Below are positions 14,456 through 29,053 of a stretch of 64,000 nt of DNA, piece by piece. The notes under the pieces were generated by a model. It was not told where the DNA came from, searched no databases, and saw only the letters and a list, made by a program, of their open reading frames with translations. The first letter of the stretch is position 1; every line of letters begins with the position of its first letter. Where the stretch lies: contig JAEHOE010000106.1 in assembly GCA_016858145.1 (NCBI GenBank), positions 372,001-436,000 on the forward strand, read 5' to 3'. Made by a program: the position numbers and the translations under genes. Source of the DNA: Edaphochlamys debaryana (Eukaryota > Chlorophyta > Chlorophyceae > Chlamydomonadales).

Positions 14456-16910
14456 CGGGCCCGCAGGGCCCATTGACAGACCCAGGCCAACGTGGGCCCG
14501 TGCCGTACGTCAGGGACGCAGGGCGACTCGAGACGTACGGCTCGTCACTAGACGACACGACGCCGCGGCCGCTCTGCTGCATCTCGTGGGCACAGCCCGT
14601 GGATGCGTTGAGGGCTTCGAGTTTGGGCCTCGAATGGCACGCCGGCGGCGGCAGCCACTCGCCAGCGGCACCGGCGGAGGCAGACGAAAGGGCGGCAGCC
14701 ACCGGGCCTGATTGGGCCTCGCGTGGGCCTGTGGACGGGCCCAGGCCCTGCAGCAGCTCCGCCAGCTCCCCCTCCAGGCGGGCGTCCAGCTGTGGGCCTC
14801 CCCAGGGCCTGGACTGGCGCGGGAGGGGCCCCGGCAGCGTCGCCCTCAGGAACCGCCCGAGCTTCGACGAAAGCGGCGCGGCGGCGTCTGGCATGGCGGG
14901 CAGGTACCCCGCTGAAGCTGGCACGGCGGCAGTCGGCGTCGCCGTGACCGTGTTGCCGGGAAAGGCACTGGCGTTGTCGTTGGTGGTTGCGGCGGCGGTG
15001 GCGTACGCGTTGTAGTAGTGGGTGGCTAGGGCGGGGGTGAAGGGGGGCCCCGGGCGCGGGCCCAGGTGGTGCTGAGTGGAGGTGGAGACGCCGCTCAGCT
15101 GCCGCTTGAGCCTCGAGCCGCTGCTGCGCCGGCCGCCATTGGCAGCGCCGCTGCTGAAGTCACTGCTACCGCACTCGCCGAAGCTGCCGGCGGCGCCGCC
15201 GCCGTGGCCGTCGCCGAGACATCCGGCGACTTCACTACTGGGGATATGCGGACATGCGAAGGCGGTGCCTTGCAGGGCCGGCGGTTCCGCCGAGGGCACG
15301 CGCTCAGGGCCTGATGAGGCCTCACCCCGCGGCACCAGCACTACTGCCAGCGCCTCGACCTGCCCGGCCGCAAGCGCCTCGCGTGGTCCCGTCAGGGCCG
15401 CGTGCGCCGCCGCCTGCAGAGACGCGACACGACTGCTGCCTAAGGCGTGTCCGAAGCTCGGGTCGCTGTGGCTCCCGCCGTCGTCTCCGCAGTCCCCGCA
15501 CTCCCCGCAGTCGCAGCCGTCGTCACCGCTACCACGGCTTTCTGCTGCCTCTGAGCCGGAGCCGCTCCAGGCGGGGCCCTGGCTTGCGGGCCCGGGGGCC
15601 TGGGGCATGGCAGGCGTTTGGGCCTGGGGGCAAGCGCGGTTGAACGGAGGGAGGCAGGGCCGCGAGCAAGCGAATGAATGAATGAATGAAGGTGTAAATG
15701 CGTGGGCAGTCTGGGCACACACGCCGGCAACGGGGCGACGCACATTAAGGCCAGCGTAGACCGCACGCGGCTTGGCCTGATCATGGGAGCGCACTGGCGC
15801 CTGGAGTCGTGCTGCAAAGCTAGCGCATCACCTGAGTGCTGTCGCACTCTATCTGCTATTTATATATATCCGCTCACCGGACAGGCGGCCAGCCATTCTC
15901 CCCCCCTCCGCCGGGCGTGCTTGGCACCCTGGCCCGGTCCGGTTCGCTGTAATTTGGCCCAGCCCACCCACGTCCCAGGCCCACCTGCTGCCGAAGGAGG
16001 CGCTGCTGCGCGAGCTTGACGCGGCGGCGGGCGGTGTGGGCGGCGAGCTTGGTATGACAGGACCTGGGACCGGAGTTGTTGGGACCGAGTTGTTGGGACC
16101 GAGTTGCAACGTGTACGGCGGCTGGCAGCACGCACGCACTCACACCCTCCCGTACTCACCGCCTAACGTCATCAAATTCCGCGGCGTCCTGGAATTTGCA
16201 GCACTGCACGTGTGCGCCGGGAAAGGGTCGATGGCTACGTAACAGATAACTCATTCCCCTCCCACTAGCCCGCGCGCCCGCGCACATGCCGTCCACGTAT
16301 GCACAACCCCTGACCCGCAGCTAGATATTTAGCTGTCTCCTGCACATTACCCCTTCCCGCGCATGCATCCTACCTGTTGGCAGAACCTCTGGGGGACGCC
16401 CCCCTCCTCCAGCACGACCTGGGGGCCGGGCACGAACAATTCATGTTGGGCATGCATGCGGCCTTCGTTTAGTGCGCCCAGGCGGGGGCGGCCCCGTGCC
16501 CTCTGACCCAACCGCTGTCGTTTGCCTAGTTCACCCGCCCCTACCTCTGGTTGCTCGCTCTGCGTGCTTACCCCCCCCCCCCCCCGGGCCTCCCCCGCCC
16601 GCCCAGCAGACCGACCGGCCCGCCCAGAGCTTGGCACGCCGCACCTCTAGCGCCCTCATGTGATCCCCGCACACTCCGAATCGCTGGTAGTATGACTGCT
16701 CAGCCCCCAGCACTTTGCGGCAGCCGGAGACCTGTGGATGATGAGGGCATACGCGCGTCCAGCGTGAGGATAGTCAGGGTCGGTCGTGAGGCCGGCATGA
16801 GTCACACCCTCAGCCGGAAGGAGTCACCCAAGAGTTTCAGTCCGTTTTGGTGACAGGTTCGTCTGACCAATTGCAGCCCTGATCGCCTGCCTCACCCTGC
16901 AGAATGGCTC
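14367..16910 (-). CDS. SBP-box (SQUAMOSA promoter-binding-like) transcription factor, 5' end unresolved
   Basis: Minus-strand exons with matching phases are 16645-16731, 16374-16418, 16160-16203, 15985-16063 and 14367-15623; an upstream exon ends at 16896 with ...EPFCR. Joined, they give an SBP DNA-binding domain: CRVSGC and GVCGDH (first zinc site), RFCQQCCKFQ and RRSCHTKL (second site), then a basic stretch AAHTARRRVK that fits the overlapping nuclear localisation signal. SBP proteins are plant and algal nuclear factors binding GTAC-core sites. The second zinc site has Gln where the family has His (FCQQCxxFH). The large last exon is Ala/Gly/Ser-rich with no known domain, and its final 30 or so codons are satellite sequence; a splice donor may instead lie near 14,500. 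Start codon and first exons were not found. Confidence 0.8.
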
Positions 16911-18702
16911 AACGGAAGAGTGGTGGCAATTGATGAGAGCGAGCCGGCGGCACCACTTCCGGAGAGTGAGCCGTGTCACGCGCGGCGTGCGACCGGCTGG
17001 CGCTTCTCATCTGGCTCAAGCAAGAGTTTGAGAGCGATGATGCTTTCAAAGCGAGTTGTGTATCTGGTCGACACGCGGACGAGCGAGTAGTTTTACCTCG
17101 GAGCAGCGTGTACCCAGCTCTTTGTGATTAGAAGTCAGCGCCTAAAGCGGCTAGCTACAGAAGCATCGATCGCGTGAGCGCTGGGGCGCCGTCTGACCGG
17201 GGGACCGCCGACTGCATTTCAAACCTTATTTCCTTTAGGCCTCGCACGTATGTATCGCAGCTTAGCAACGCAATGCTGTCTATCGCCACCTGATGTTCGC
17301 CTACGGCCAGCGTGTTGGCACGGTGGCAAAGACGGCACGCGTGCCTGTTTCTTCTTCTGCAGGCTGTGTCTGCTGTTGGTCAAACGCGCGTATGGAGTTT
17401 GCTTTTGGTTCTACATAGTGTACCTCTGAGGTAATACGGGTCGGGCAGAGGCGCAAAAACGATGGCATTCGCGGCGTCAAGCGCACAGGCGACGGCGTCG
17501 CGTAGCGACCACGACAAGTTCACTCCTCAAGCGCATGCCTTTGCGCATGAAGAACCTCTCCTCTGTGCATTACGCAGAGGTGCTTGTCGCCGTGCACGCT
17601 TAGTAACCGTCTCGGATCGGCCGGGGTGGCCGGGAAAGGAGGCGCAGCAGGCGACGGGCACTTGTAGCGCCGTGCAAGATGGCACGCTTGGCTCCAGGCC
17701 CCCAGGCCCCTCGCGGCAGTGGCGAAGAAGAAGGTAAGACGAGGTGGGCCAATAGCAGCAGGGCGCACCGCCCGGGCAAGGTGGGGGGGGGACGGAGGAA
17801 GCGGGGGTTTAGGGGGCGTGGTGGTGGGAGCGGGACCCCGCTGGGGGCTGGGGAAGAGGGTTCCGCCCCTTGGGGAGACGGGTGTCATCCGCAACGCGAG
17901 CGTGTGGGGCTGGGGCCGTGGTCACGACCTTACAGGGCGTGCTGGGGGTCGAGTTGTTGTTGTTTTTGGGCTGAGCCGCCGCCGTTAGGCTCTTCGGGCG
18001 GCGAAGCCCCCCGCAATTACCCCGTGTTGGCGTGCGTGCGTGCCTGTGTTGACGCACGCGCGCACGTCAACACCCAAAGCGCGTCACGACACGAATTACC
18101 CCTATAAATTTTCCGCGTTCCCCTTGCTATTTGACACTCCCTACTACTTGTCGCGATGGCAAATGGTGTGCTGAGGCGCCCTAGGACCGATCCTAACCCG
18201 AACGAGGTGGGCGTGTGAAGACGCCGGACCACGCGCTTGCCACAGGCCGTGGGCTCAACACGGCTGTGTTACTAATGGAATGCGCAGCGGAATTATACGG
18301 AAGCGTACGATATAAGTGCGGAAGCGTACAGTAACAATGGGGGGCGTCCTACTGACGCAGCCCAAGACTCACGGAGAGGGAGGGCCCGCACACGGGGTGG
18401 CCTCCTGTCGGTGAAGTCGGTTGTGCCGCCGGCGCAGGCTTGAAGATAGGAGAGCTTGTCCTGCGCGGGAACAGAGGGCACACGGCTACGGGGGCAAGAG
18501 GGCCGGTGAGGGTTACTAGGCTCGTGCGGCCACCCGCACGTAGCAAGGCAAAGAGCGGCTCGCTTGGTGCACCACGAGTCCCGCTCGCCGAAGGGCTAGG
18601 CAAGGATATCACGGAGTTCTGCGTGTCCAAACTACTTCTAGCGTACAGCGCTACGGACGTACTACGGTACTGTCCTGCGCTACGGGAACAGTTACGACGG
18701 GA

Positions 18703-18927
18703 GTGGGATTCAGCCCCTCCTCGCCCCTACTTTCCCACAGGTCAACAGGAGGGTTCAGCCGCCTTGTGGACCCGGCCACAGCCTACCGTCGCAGGGCCTA
18801 CGTGGACTTCACACGGGCTTCAGGGATTCAGCCCTGTTTTGCCCCTTACTGCCAGAACCCGGAGCTACACCCGAGAGCTAAACGGACTGGTCTTAAGCGC
18901 GTCGGCAGTGGGGTCGGGATTCAGCCT
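18703..18927. repeat. Three spaced copies of a GGGATTCAGCC motif
   Basis: The 11-base word GGGATTCAGCC occurs near 18705, 18823 and 18917, each followed by a C/T-rich stretch. Spacing of roughly 95-120 bp suggests a degenerate tandem duplication inside an unknown element. Confidence 0.5.
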
Positions 18928-19679
18928 TACCCCACCTGGCAGCCCGGCGCAGAGGGTCTTACGCCTGCCGGATCAAATGAGAGACAGAGGGACAATCCTA
19001 CCTATGCACGTCTCTCTCTCCTTCCCCGCTGGTGCGCGCCCTAGAGGCGGATCCAAGGACGAGGGCTTAGGTCGAGGGTCCGGGCCGGGGACTGGCTCGC
19101 CTCTTCCACCGCAACACGCCTTCACTTACTGTACTGCTTGAGCAACCGTGGGGGGCCCTGGTTAAGGGGGCACGACCACACGGAAGGCGGGGTTGGCTCT
19201 TGACGTAGGACGGATGGGTTGAACGGTACTTGGAGGCCTGCGAGGGAGGGGAACACTCGAGAGGGATCCCGAGTGAGAGCTAACGGCCGCTGGCCGGTCT
19301 AGTCGGTTGATCAGGCCGCCTAGTGCGAGCCTCAAACAGCAGAGTCGAGGGAAGCTTGTTGTCCGTGGGTTCTAGAGAGTGGGTGTATCACAGTTGATTA
19401 CGACGAGGTACAAGCGTATGTACGTGAAGCTTGGTAGTCTATGCGTATAGGTAATAGGAGCACTGGTTGTATCAGTGATTTGGTAGCAGATTGGTTGTAA
19501 GAGCTTATGAGACTGTTGAGGTGAGCTGGAGTGAACTTGAGTGAACTCCTTGATGAATTGAGTTGAATTGAATTCCTGGGGAGTGGCCGCCGCAGCCCTC
19601 TTATACCAGGCGGCGCCTCCCGAATGGGTCGTACCATTCGGGGTGCCGTACGGTCCTAAGGGCCACGTCAGCTTCTGCC

Positions 19680-20000
19680 ACGTCCGGCTCCGGCCTCCCG
19701 TGCTGTCTACGAGTACGAGTGTACTGCAGTCCAGCCCGGAGCCCTACGGCGCAGCGCGCCACACCTAACTACGTCAGCCCGTAGCAGCGCATGATAATGT
19801 GTCCTAACTGAGTCTGTGCTCATAATATGCTGGCCCTCAGGACGCCTGCGGGGTCTGCAGGGCGGCCTGGAGCCGATCGGCGCAGTACGTCAGGCTAGAG
19901 TTTAACGGTTCATGAGTCAGACCACCCGGGCGCCTGCGGGTTCTGCGAGGCCGCCCGGAGTCCTTCGGCGCTGCGCGCCACACCTACCGACGTCCGCCTA
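19680..20000. repeat. Degenerate tandem repeats of about 100 bp
   Basis: Related blocks recur: GCGCGCCACACCTA with a preceding CCCGGAG and CGGCGC appears near 19,734-19,768 and 19,952-19,986, and a CGCCTGCGGG...TCTGC block appears near 19,843 and 19,931. They look like partly decayed copies of one unit. Confidence 0.5.
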
Positions 20001-20957
20001 AAACAGCGCGTCCATCGTGGTCCCTGCCTGCATCCCTGTTGTGCGTGTGCGTGGTGGTGCGGCTGCTTGCGGAGGGCAACGTGCAAGGGCCGGGTGGCGT
20101 GGTGCGCGGGTTGAGTGCCAAGCCGGGTTGTGGCGAGGCACCCCCCTTCCGCGCACCGCCCCCTTCTGCATTCCTGCGTACGCTATGTCTGTCACGTGGT
20201 GGACCCGGGACACGGCTGTTTGAGGTGCTGACCTACGCTCATCTGAGTCTTCGCGACACCGTGTCAGGGTGTCATGCAAAGCTGTGAACATGGGGCACCG
20301 GAGCCGAGCCAAGGCTTGCCACATTACAGGGCCCAGACCGCACCACTGCCACCTCCCACATCTTGTCGATAGCTACAAGCACAGATGGTGCCCGCTTCGG
20401 GCTTGCCCAGCCTATGGTGTGGGGGGGTAGTAACAGATTCGGATCCGCACCGGGAGGAGGCCTCTTGTCAGCGCCTCTCCTCCCACTCGCTTCCCCCCAG
20501 GCCCCTCAACACGGTTCGCCATGAGATGCGCACGCCCTTGAAGGATATAAACATGTCATAGTAGGGCACACAGCAATGGTAAGGGCGCAGCCGCGGGGTT
20601 ACTGGTTGGGGTCTTGTTGTGCCGGATCAAGTGGTACACGCCGCAAGCCCCCCCATCGACCTTGGGCTACCATCAACTGCTTAATGCTCATGCCAGTAAT
20701 ACCTAACGCCCTCCTGGGATGCATCTCTGCGCCTCGCTCCTTAGTAACCATACATGCTCTTATCCACGTGGCTCAGCGAGGGGGTCGGCAGCGACCTGGG
20801 TCGCGGCCCCTCACTTGCCTTGGCGGCGTTGCCGCCATGCCGGGCAAGCGGTGCCCACCGCAGCACACCGTTCAGGCACGCACGGCCGGCAGAGGCCCTC
20901 GCATGGGGAATGGGCAACAAGTTCGTCAGGACACAAACGCTGTGATGACGCGATTGC

Positions 20958-21085
20958 TTGTGTCAGTGTCACACACAAACATGCGATTCACGCCTGGCAC
21001 GCGATGCGACAAGCTTTAGCTTCCTTATCCCTATCGCTTGTGATAAAGAGCAGGGAAAGTTATCGACCCTGCGCTGGCTGAGATC
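20958..21085 (+). repeat. Dispersed repeat, partial copy A
   Basis: The stretch containing CGATGCGACAAGCT, then TTATCCCTA and AGCAGGGAAA, aligns by eye with the start of the repeat copies in two TRP-channel introns (54,648-55,035 plus; about 56,440-56,886 minus). Similarity fades after about 21,085. Confidence 0.5.
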
Positions 21086-21925
21086 GACCAAACAGTATCG
21101 GGCCGGCCCCGTCTAGACCAGGAACTCAACCTGCTCAGCTGCTAGCCTCAAACTCTACTTCTGTTCACCAAAACGGCATTGCGGGGTTGCGAAGGCCCCT
21201 AACTTATGGCGGCGTGGGTTCAGTCCGTGCGCTGTGGGGCGTAGTGCTTGATTGCGCGGCCCCAGTGCTGCCCGGCCTCGCGGGGTTTGGGGCTCAGCCC
21301 TTTCCCCCTGTCCTGAGGAGGACAGACACACCTTGTTGTTGTCACACGGAGCCGTGAACTCGGGCCGTGGGCCAAAGGGACGTGTGTCCAGTGAGGCACG
21401 GCCGGGTCTTGAGCGGTTACCGGGCCCCAGCATATAGACTGTCACTCGGCCCCCAAAGCTGCCGTCCCCACGCGCCCAAGTTGTATCCCCCGACCAGTCC
21501 TTGTGCCCTTCTCTTAAGCTCCGCCTTCCCCTTCCGCACCTCTGCCCGCCCCCCCGCCGTCCACACTCCGCCTCACTCTGCCGCCGCCGCCATCCCCATC
21601 AACTTCGCGCAAGCTTTCACCCCACCTCCAAATCTCCGCCTCCACCCCCACTTCCTCCCCCACACTCACACTTCCTCCTACACCCTGCTCCACCCCAGCC
21701 CTCTCTCCAAAGTCCTACCGGTACTCCCGGCGGCCATGGACCTGCATCAGGACTGACCGGGCCTGGACCGGCCGGGCCTGGATCAGGCTGGATCGTTGTC
21801 GGGATCTGGATTTGGTGCGGATGCCACCGCATGTCTGCAAGGTGGGCCACAGCTGAGGGGCCACGGACGCGGCAAGGGAGGGCCGGCGGTGAGCGGAGCC
21901 GGCTGGCTCGCTCTGCGAGGATCCT

Positions 21926-21955
21926 CCTGGGTGAACGTCCGGACGTTCACCCAGG
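21926..21955. repeat. Perfect 30-bp palindrome with no spacer
   Basis: The half-site CCTGGGTGAACGTCC is followed at once by its exact reverse complement, with the centre between 21940 and 21941. Matching stops at 21925/21956. It could extrude as a hairpin or be a dimeric protein site; function is unknown. Confidence 0.9.
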
Positions 21956-22784
21956 GTTGGGGCCGGCTCGGTTCGCTGTACGCAGGGGGTTGCACAGCAC
22001 ACATCGGGCATGCATGGGCAGCAGGCAAGGGACAAGGAGCGCGCCCTCCGCCTCAGCCGCGACCCCTCCCGCCCTCGCCCTGCCTCCCTCCGTGGCCTCC
22101 CCCAGCAGGACCCTGGAACCCCTGACCCAGGGGGCGGGCATGCAGCTCGCATCGGCTGGCGGGCGGGTCGTCTCAGTCCCTGGGGGGCTGGTTCGGCGAG
22201 CGAGGAGCATTACAGCGGTGCTGACATCAGTCTCTGTGTGCGTGTCCCCTATGGGGCCCCGCGCGCCATGCGGTACCCACGGTGTTTATGAACTCCAACA
22301 ACCTAGACGCCGCTTCTACTGAAATCGAGCTGGCCACACCTCAGGGCCACGCCCTTTGCTTCCCTGGACGGTGGACCCAGGGACCCATCCAGGCAGGGGC
22401 GGCGCGGCGCTGCTGCCGGCGAGGACACCCCGCCCTTCCACACTGCTCTGGTCAGGCAGGTGCCTTGCAGACGACGTACGTAGCCGGGCTCAGGCCATGG
22501 CCTGCTGCACCGTGTCATCAATTGCAAAGCTAGCCCAGCACCCAAACGACATGGAACCTCTGCGCCGCAGACACATGTACTCCATCCGCAGCGGCCAGGC
22601 CCACAGCAACAGTGCGCTATGTGCCACAGCCAGCGCCTCAACCCATTCGTTCCGGCTTAGTCTCCCACCAGGCCATCTCTTTCAGCCCCGCCTTGTATGT
22701 GACACGGCTGTCACACGGACACTGCTGCGTCACTGTCACATTGAGGAGCAGACGTGACAGTAGTACGTCGTCCTGGGTGCAGGC

Positions 22785-22906
22785 ACGAAAGGAGGGAGGA
22801 GCAGCAGGGCAGGAGGAGCAGGGCAGGGCAGCAGGAGGAGCAGGGCAGGGCAGCAGGAGCATGAAGGAGGAGCAGCAGGGCAGGAGCCAGGAGGAACAGG
22901 GCAGAT
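22785..22906. repeat. GGAGGAGCAGGGCA-type minisatellite
   Basis: Purine-rich blocks built from GGAGGAGCAG and GGCAGGGCAGCA recur imperfectly across about 120 bp. The tract is strongly strand-asymmetric, almost free of C and T clusters. Confidence 0.8.
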
Positions 22907-22971
22907 AAAGGGGGGGGGCGCACCAGGCCAGGTGAGACGCGATGATCTACGTGGGCGCGTCTAGTCACAGC

Positions 22972-23078
22972 AGCTTCAGCAGCTTCCCTGAACGAAGGCG
23001 GAGCGCGCCACCAGCCACCAGCCACCAGCCACATGTCCGCTTCAGTCTGCCTTCAGCAGCTTCCCTGAACGAAGGCCC
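22972..23078. repeat. Short direct duplication
   Basis: The phrase CAGCAGCTTCCCTGAACGAA occurs twice, near 22,976 and 23,053, separated by a run of CCAGCCA repeats. No gene is recognised nearby. Confidence 0.7.
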
Positions 23079-24147
23079 CTAAGCCCCCTCAGCCCCCTCG
23101 TCACAGCTGGCAAGTCAGCGCGCTTTCTAGGTTCTGCTCTGCCTACCCGGCGACACCTGACGCTAGGCGGGCGGCGGTCGTGGGGGCGGCTTCCTGTACG
23201 GCTGAGCCAGATGAGCCAGATGCCACTGCTGCTACTTCGCTGTCGGGGGCCGTCTATATGGCTTCGTTGATTGGCGCGGTGGGCCAGCGGCTGGTTCACT
23301 GGCGGAAATAGGTGAGCTTTATCTCCCTTGTCTCGCTTTGTTCTTGTCAAACGGATCAGCATTGAACTCCCAGACGGGCCGTGGGCCACAGGGATGTGTG
23401 TCCTTGCGGCTTTTTTTTGGCTCTAGTTTTTTGGCCGTGCCCCCAGGGGTCTCAGCTCCTTCCACCGTGCCCTCAAAAGCTGCGCACCTACTGCGAAGGG
23501 CACGGGTGCAACCTGGGCGGATGGGCCCTGGCCACTGCGTCAAGTGCCGCACGGAGGAGGGAGCGGCCACCAAGCGCCACCGCAGGCAGGCACCTGACCC
23601 TGGCCAGCCGCGCCAGCACAAGCTGCAGAAGCGAGTGCCTGCAGAGGCACGGAGGGCCGTAGCGGAGGCCGTTGGCCGCACCGCGCCCGAGGCGTACAGC
23701 TCGGGCGCCTGCGCGTGCATGACACGGCTATCTGGACAGGACATGCGGTGGGATGACTGCAAGGGGAATGGGAGCACGGCGGATGGGTCGGGTTTCGTGG
23801 CAACGGGGCTCAGGGCCGGGGTTATCGGGGTTTAGTCTTCGGGGCGTCGGGGTTCAGGATACGTGGCAACCGGGGTTAGAAGCCGTCGCCGGTCGGGACT
23901 CGTGGTTGGGCGACCGGGAGCCGCGCGAGGGGAAGAACGCACAGACACGGTCCGCCCGTGGGTCGGCCAGCCCAAGGCCCGGGGTCTTGGGTTGCTGCCT
24001 GCTACCTATTCAAGCTATCGTTCAAGGTTAGCGCGGCGTTGAGCGCGCATTGTAATTGCCGTACATTTTGGGCAAGGCGACTTGGGCGCAGGTACCTTCG
24101 CGGTCCCTCCCTCTTCGGCTCGCCCCTTTCACGAGCGCTTCGCAACC

Positions 24148-27281
<3,134 letters not shown>

Positions 27282-27385
27282 AGCACCGGCAGCAGCTGGA
27301 GCTGGAGGGAGGGAGCGCAGCAGCGAAAGCACGTGGTGTGGGCTGAGGCTGCTGCGGCAGCGCGGCCGGGGGCGCGTTGCAGGAG

Positions 27386-27390
27386 TGTAA
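27386..27390 (+). terminator. TGTAA poly(A) signal of RPS5
   Basis: TGTAA lies 105 bp after the RPS5 stop codon. UGUAA is the usual polyadenylation signal in Chlamydomonas-type green algae, replacing AAUAAA. Cleavage would be expected 10-20 bases further on. Confidence 0.7.
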
Positions 27391-27729
27391 CGACACGCCA
27401 GTCCACGTCCTGCCCGTCCCGTCCCCGTTGCACCCGTGGCCTCGTGGCGGGTCTCAGTGCCTTGTGGCCCCTCACCTCAGATGTGCCCTCACGTCATGAA
27501 TGAGAGTACAACCCAGCCTTCGCAGCCAATTTACTTTTGCCTTTCGCCGACGTCCATGCTTGCAGCCTCCAGTTCTAAGGGGGCACTGTACTCCAAGGCG
27601 CCATGCAGCGTAGTCACGACGACGTCGGGGGCAGGGGTCGGGGGATGCAGCCGAGGGATGCAGCTGAGCGCGTCGATGGAGTCGCTGCCGCAACGCGTTA
27701 GGAGGCAGGCAGGGTGCCAGCAGTGCGCA

Positions 27730-28275
27730 TCGTCGAGGAGGCGGCTTACCTAGGGGCAGTCGCGCGAGCATATGGTACCGGCACTTTCCTGGCTGCTGGT
27801 GTCACAGCCCGCGGCGTTTTCGAGTGCATGCCGGCCGTCGAAATGTCTGGGAGCTCAACCTTCCCGCTTGTGCCCAAACTGAGCGCAGTATTGTGAGAGC
27901 GCCTCATGCATCTCGTATCCGTTGTTGGTGCGGTAGTTGCAACACTTTGCACTTGCCGGACTCGATGGTCCATCGGTCTTGGCGAAGGCAAACATGGGGA
28001 AGGGACCTGCGGGCTTGGGGAAGGGACAGCGGGCTTTGGGGAAGGGACCTTCCCCAGTCCAAACACCCTTCCCCCCTTGCTCTCCCATTTCCACTCCCGC
28101 CAGGCCCGTGATGCGAACGCGGCATGCAACATCCGTCTCCTGACGGTCTGCCTTCTGGAGGGCCTGGCGAGGCCGGCGGCTCTCAATCGCGCTCTCGTGC
28201 GCGCTGCGGGGGGCGCGGGCGGGGCCGCAGCTGCGGGTGGAGGCGGAGGCGGAGGGGGCGGTGTTGCAGGATGAG
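27730..28275 (+). pseudogene. Possible decayed Fanzor/TnpB-type nuclease remnant
   Basis: Three plus-strand pieces resemble the C-terminal half of TnpB/Fanzor proteins, in the right order but in different frames. Near 27,772 is a YGTGTF stretch like the G-x-G-x-F motif near RuvC-II. Near 27,910 is RIRCWCGSCNTLHLPDS, resembling half of the zinc ribbon. From about 28,103, after a plausible acceptor, comes QARDANAACNIRLLTV, resembling the RuvC-III block (RDxNAAxNI). The second zinc-ribbon half is missing and a GGGGAAGGGAC minisatellite sits where it should be, possibly in an intron. A frame break and stop lie between the first two pieces. No upstream catalytic Asp or domain was found. If real it is a dead fragment. 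Confidence 0.3.
27994..28056. repeat. GGGGAAGGGAC minisatellite, three copies plus an inverted half
   Basis: GGGGAAGGGAC recurs near 27,997, 28,018 and 28,040, separated by short GCGGGCTT linkers, and is followed directly by an inverted CTTCCCC. It could fold locally. Confidence 0.75.
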
Positions 28276-29053
28276 GAGGGCGGAGGTTTCCCGTAGCCGT
28301 AGCTGCGGGTGGGTCCGGCCGGCTATGTCCAGGCCGAGGCGAGTAGACGCCTGACGAGCGCACCACCTCGTGTAGTGCGGGGTTCCAACGGATCAATGGC
28401 CGGGTGCGAGCCCGCGTGCCGTGGTGCGGGCTGGTGGTGGAGAGGGGTTGAGGGCTGCACGGAGCCAGACTCGAACATTGGGCCCCCTGGGGGGGACCAC
28501 GGGGCTCAGCCCTTTTCCTGCCTTCGGGCAGCCACCCTTGTCGAGTGCAGGCGGTCGCCAGTCCCGCGGCCAGACCTGTTCGGGGATTCCTCCACCATGC
28601 CTCGGCTTCTGCATCCCACCCCATCGCCACGGGCACGCAGCAGCACGCAACTACTGATGACCTGTGGGGGAGGGGGGGGCCTGAAGCGGGGCATCCGGCC
28701 GGGAGGATGCGGGGAGGAGGGCGGGACTGAAGACGCGGGCCGTGGTGGCGGAGGGGGAGGAGGGGGCTGAGCGGGGCACGGCGGCACGGCACGGCAACGC
28801 ACAATGGGGCCGCGAGGGGTCCACGGCGCTCGAGCAGTTGCACGCTGAATACGCGCATATCTACAGCTGTTTCACTACTGCCCAGTCCCGCGAGGAGGCC
28901 TGCCCGCGGTCGCGCTCAAAGTTTCGCGCGCAAACTGCAACGGGAGCTTGACCTCGCGTGCAGCTGGGGAGGCTGATGTCATTTCACCTCCTGAGTTGCT
29001 AGCGATGAACTAGGCACGCGCATAGCGCCAGACCTATCGGGCTGTCTGCAAAC

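Larger units (their letters stand above)
16911..24147. other. Gene-poor stretch of about 7.2 kb
   Basis: I find no run of exons matching a family here. The 5' part of the SBP-box gene may lie in the first kilobase on the minus strand, but nothing supports a model. The rest holds short degenerate direct repeats, a GA-rich minisatellite, a perfect palindrome and one copy of a dispersed repeat that recurs in TRP-channel introns; these are listed separately. Base composition is less GC-rich in places (17.0-17.5 kb and 19.3-19.6 kb) than in the genes. The ORF at 18,440-19,141 has no recognisable domain. Confidence 0.6.
27391..29053. other. Spacer between RPS5 and GCP3
   Basis: Apart from the possible Fanzor/TnpB remnant and its minisatellite, nothing coding is supported. 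The minus strand has a 370-codon open frame (27,746-28,858), but it is Pro/Ser/Arg-rich, holds long proline runs opposite the GGC repeats near 28,230, and resembles no family. Confidence 0.5.

Noticed and set aside
15851..15870. TATA-like run (TATATATAAATAG on the minus strand) upstream of an ATG at 15,792-15,794
   Set aside because: Exon phases show the SBP gene is spliced across this region; the run lies in the intron between 15,624 and 15,984, so it is not the promoter of a separate 475-codon gene.
18440..19141. 233-codon plus-strand ORF
   Set aside because: No recognisable domain or splice context, and it overlaps the GGGATTCAGCC direct repeats and a second open frame; not supported as a gene.
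28440..28500. tRNA-like TTCGA stretch on the minus strand
   Set aside because: The flanking bases do not form acceptor, D and anticodon arms; no tRNA or rRNA gene was found anywhere in the window.
27746..28858. 370-codon minus-strand ORF
   Set aside because: It is dominated by proline and arginine runs opposite GGC repeats, with no domain. The plus strand gives the more meaningful RDANAACNI signal.
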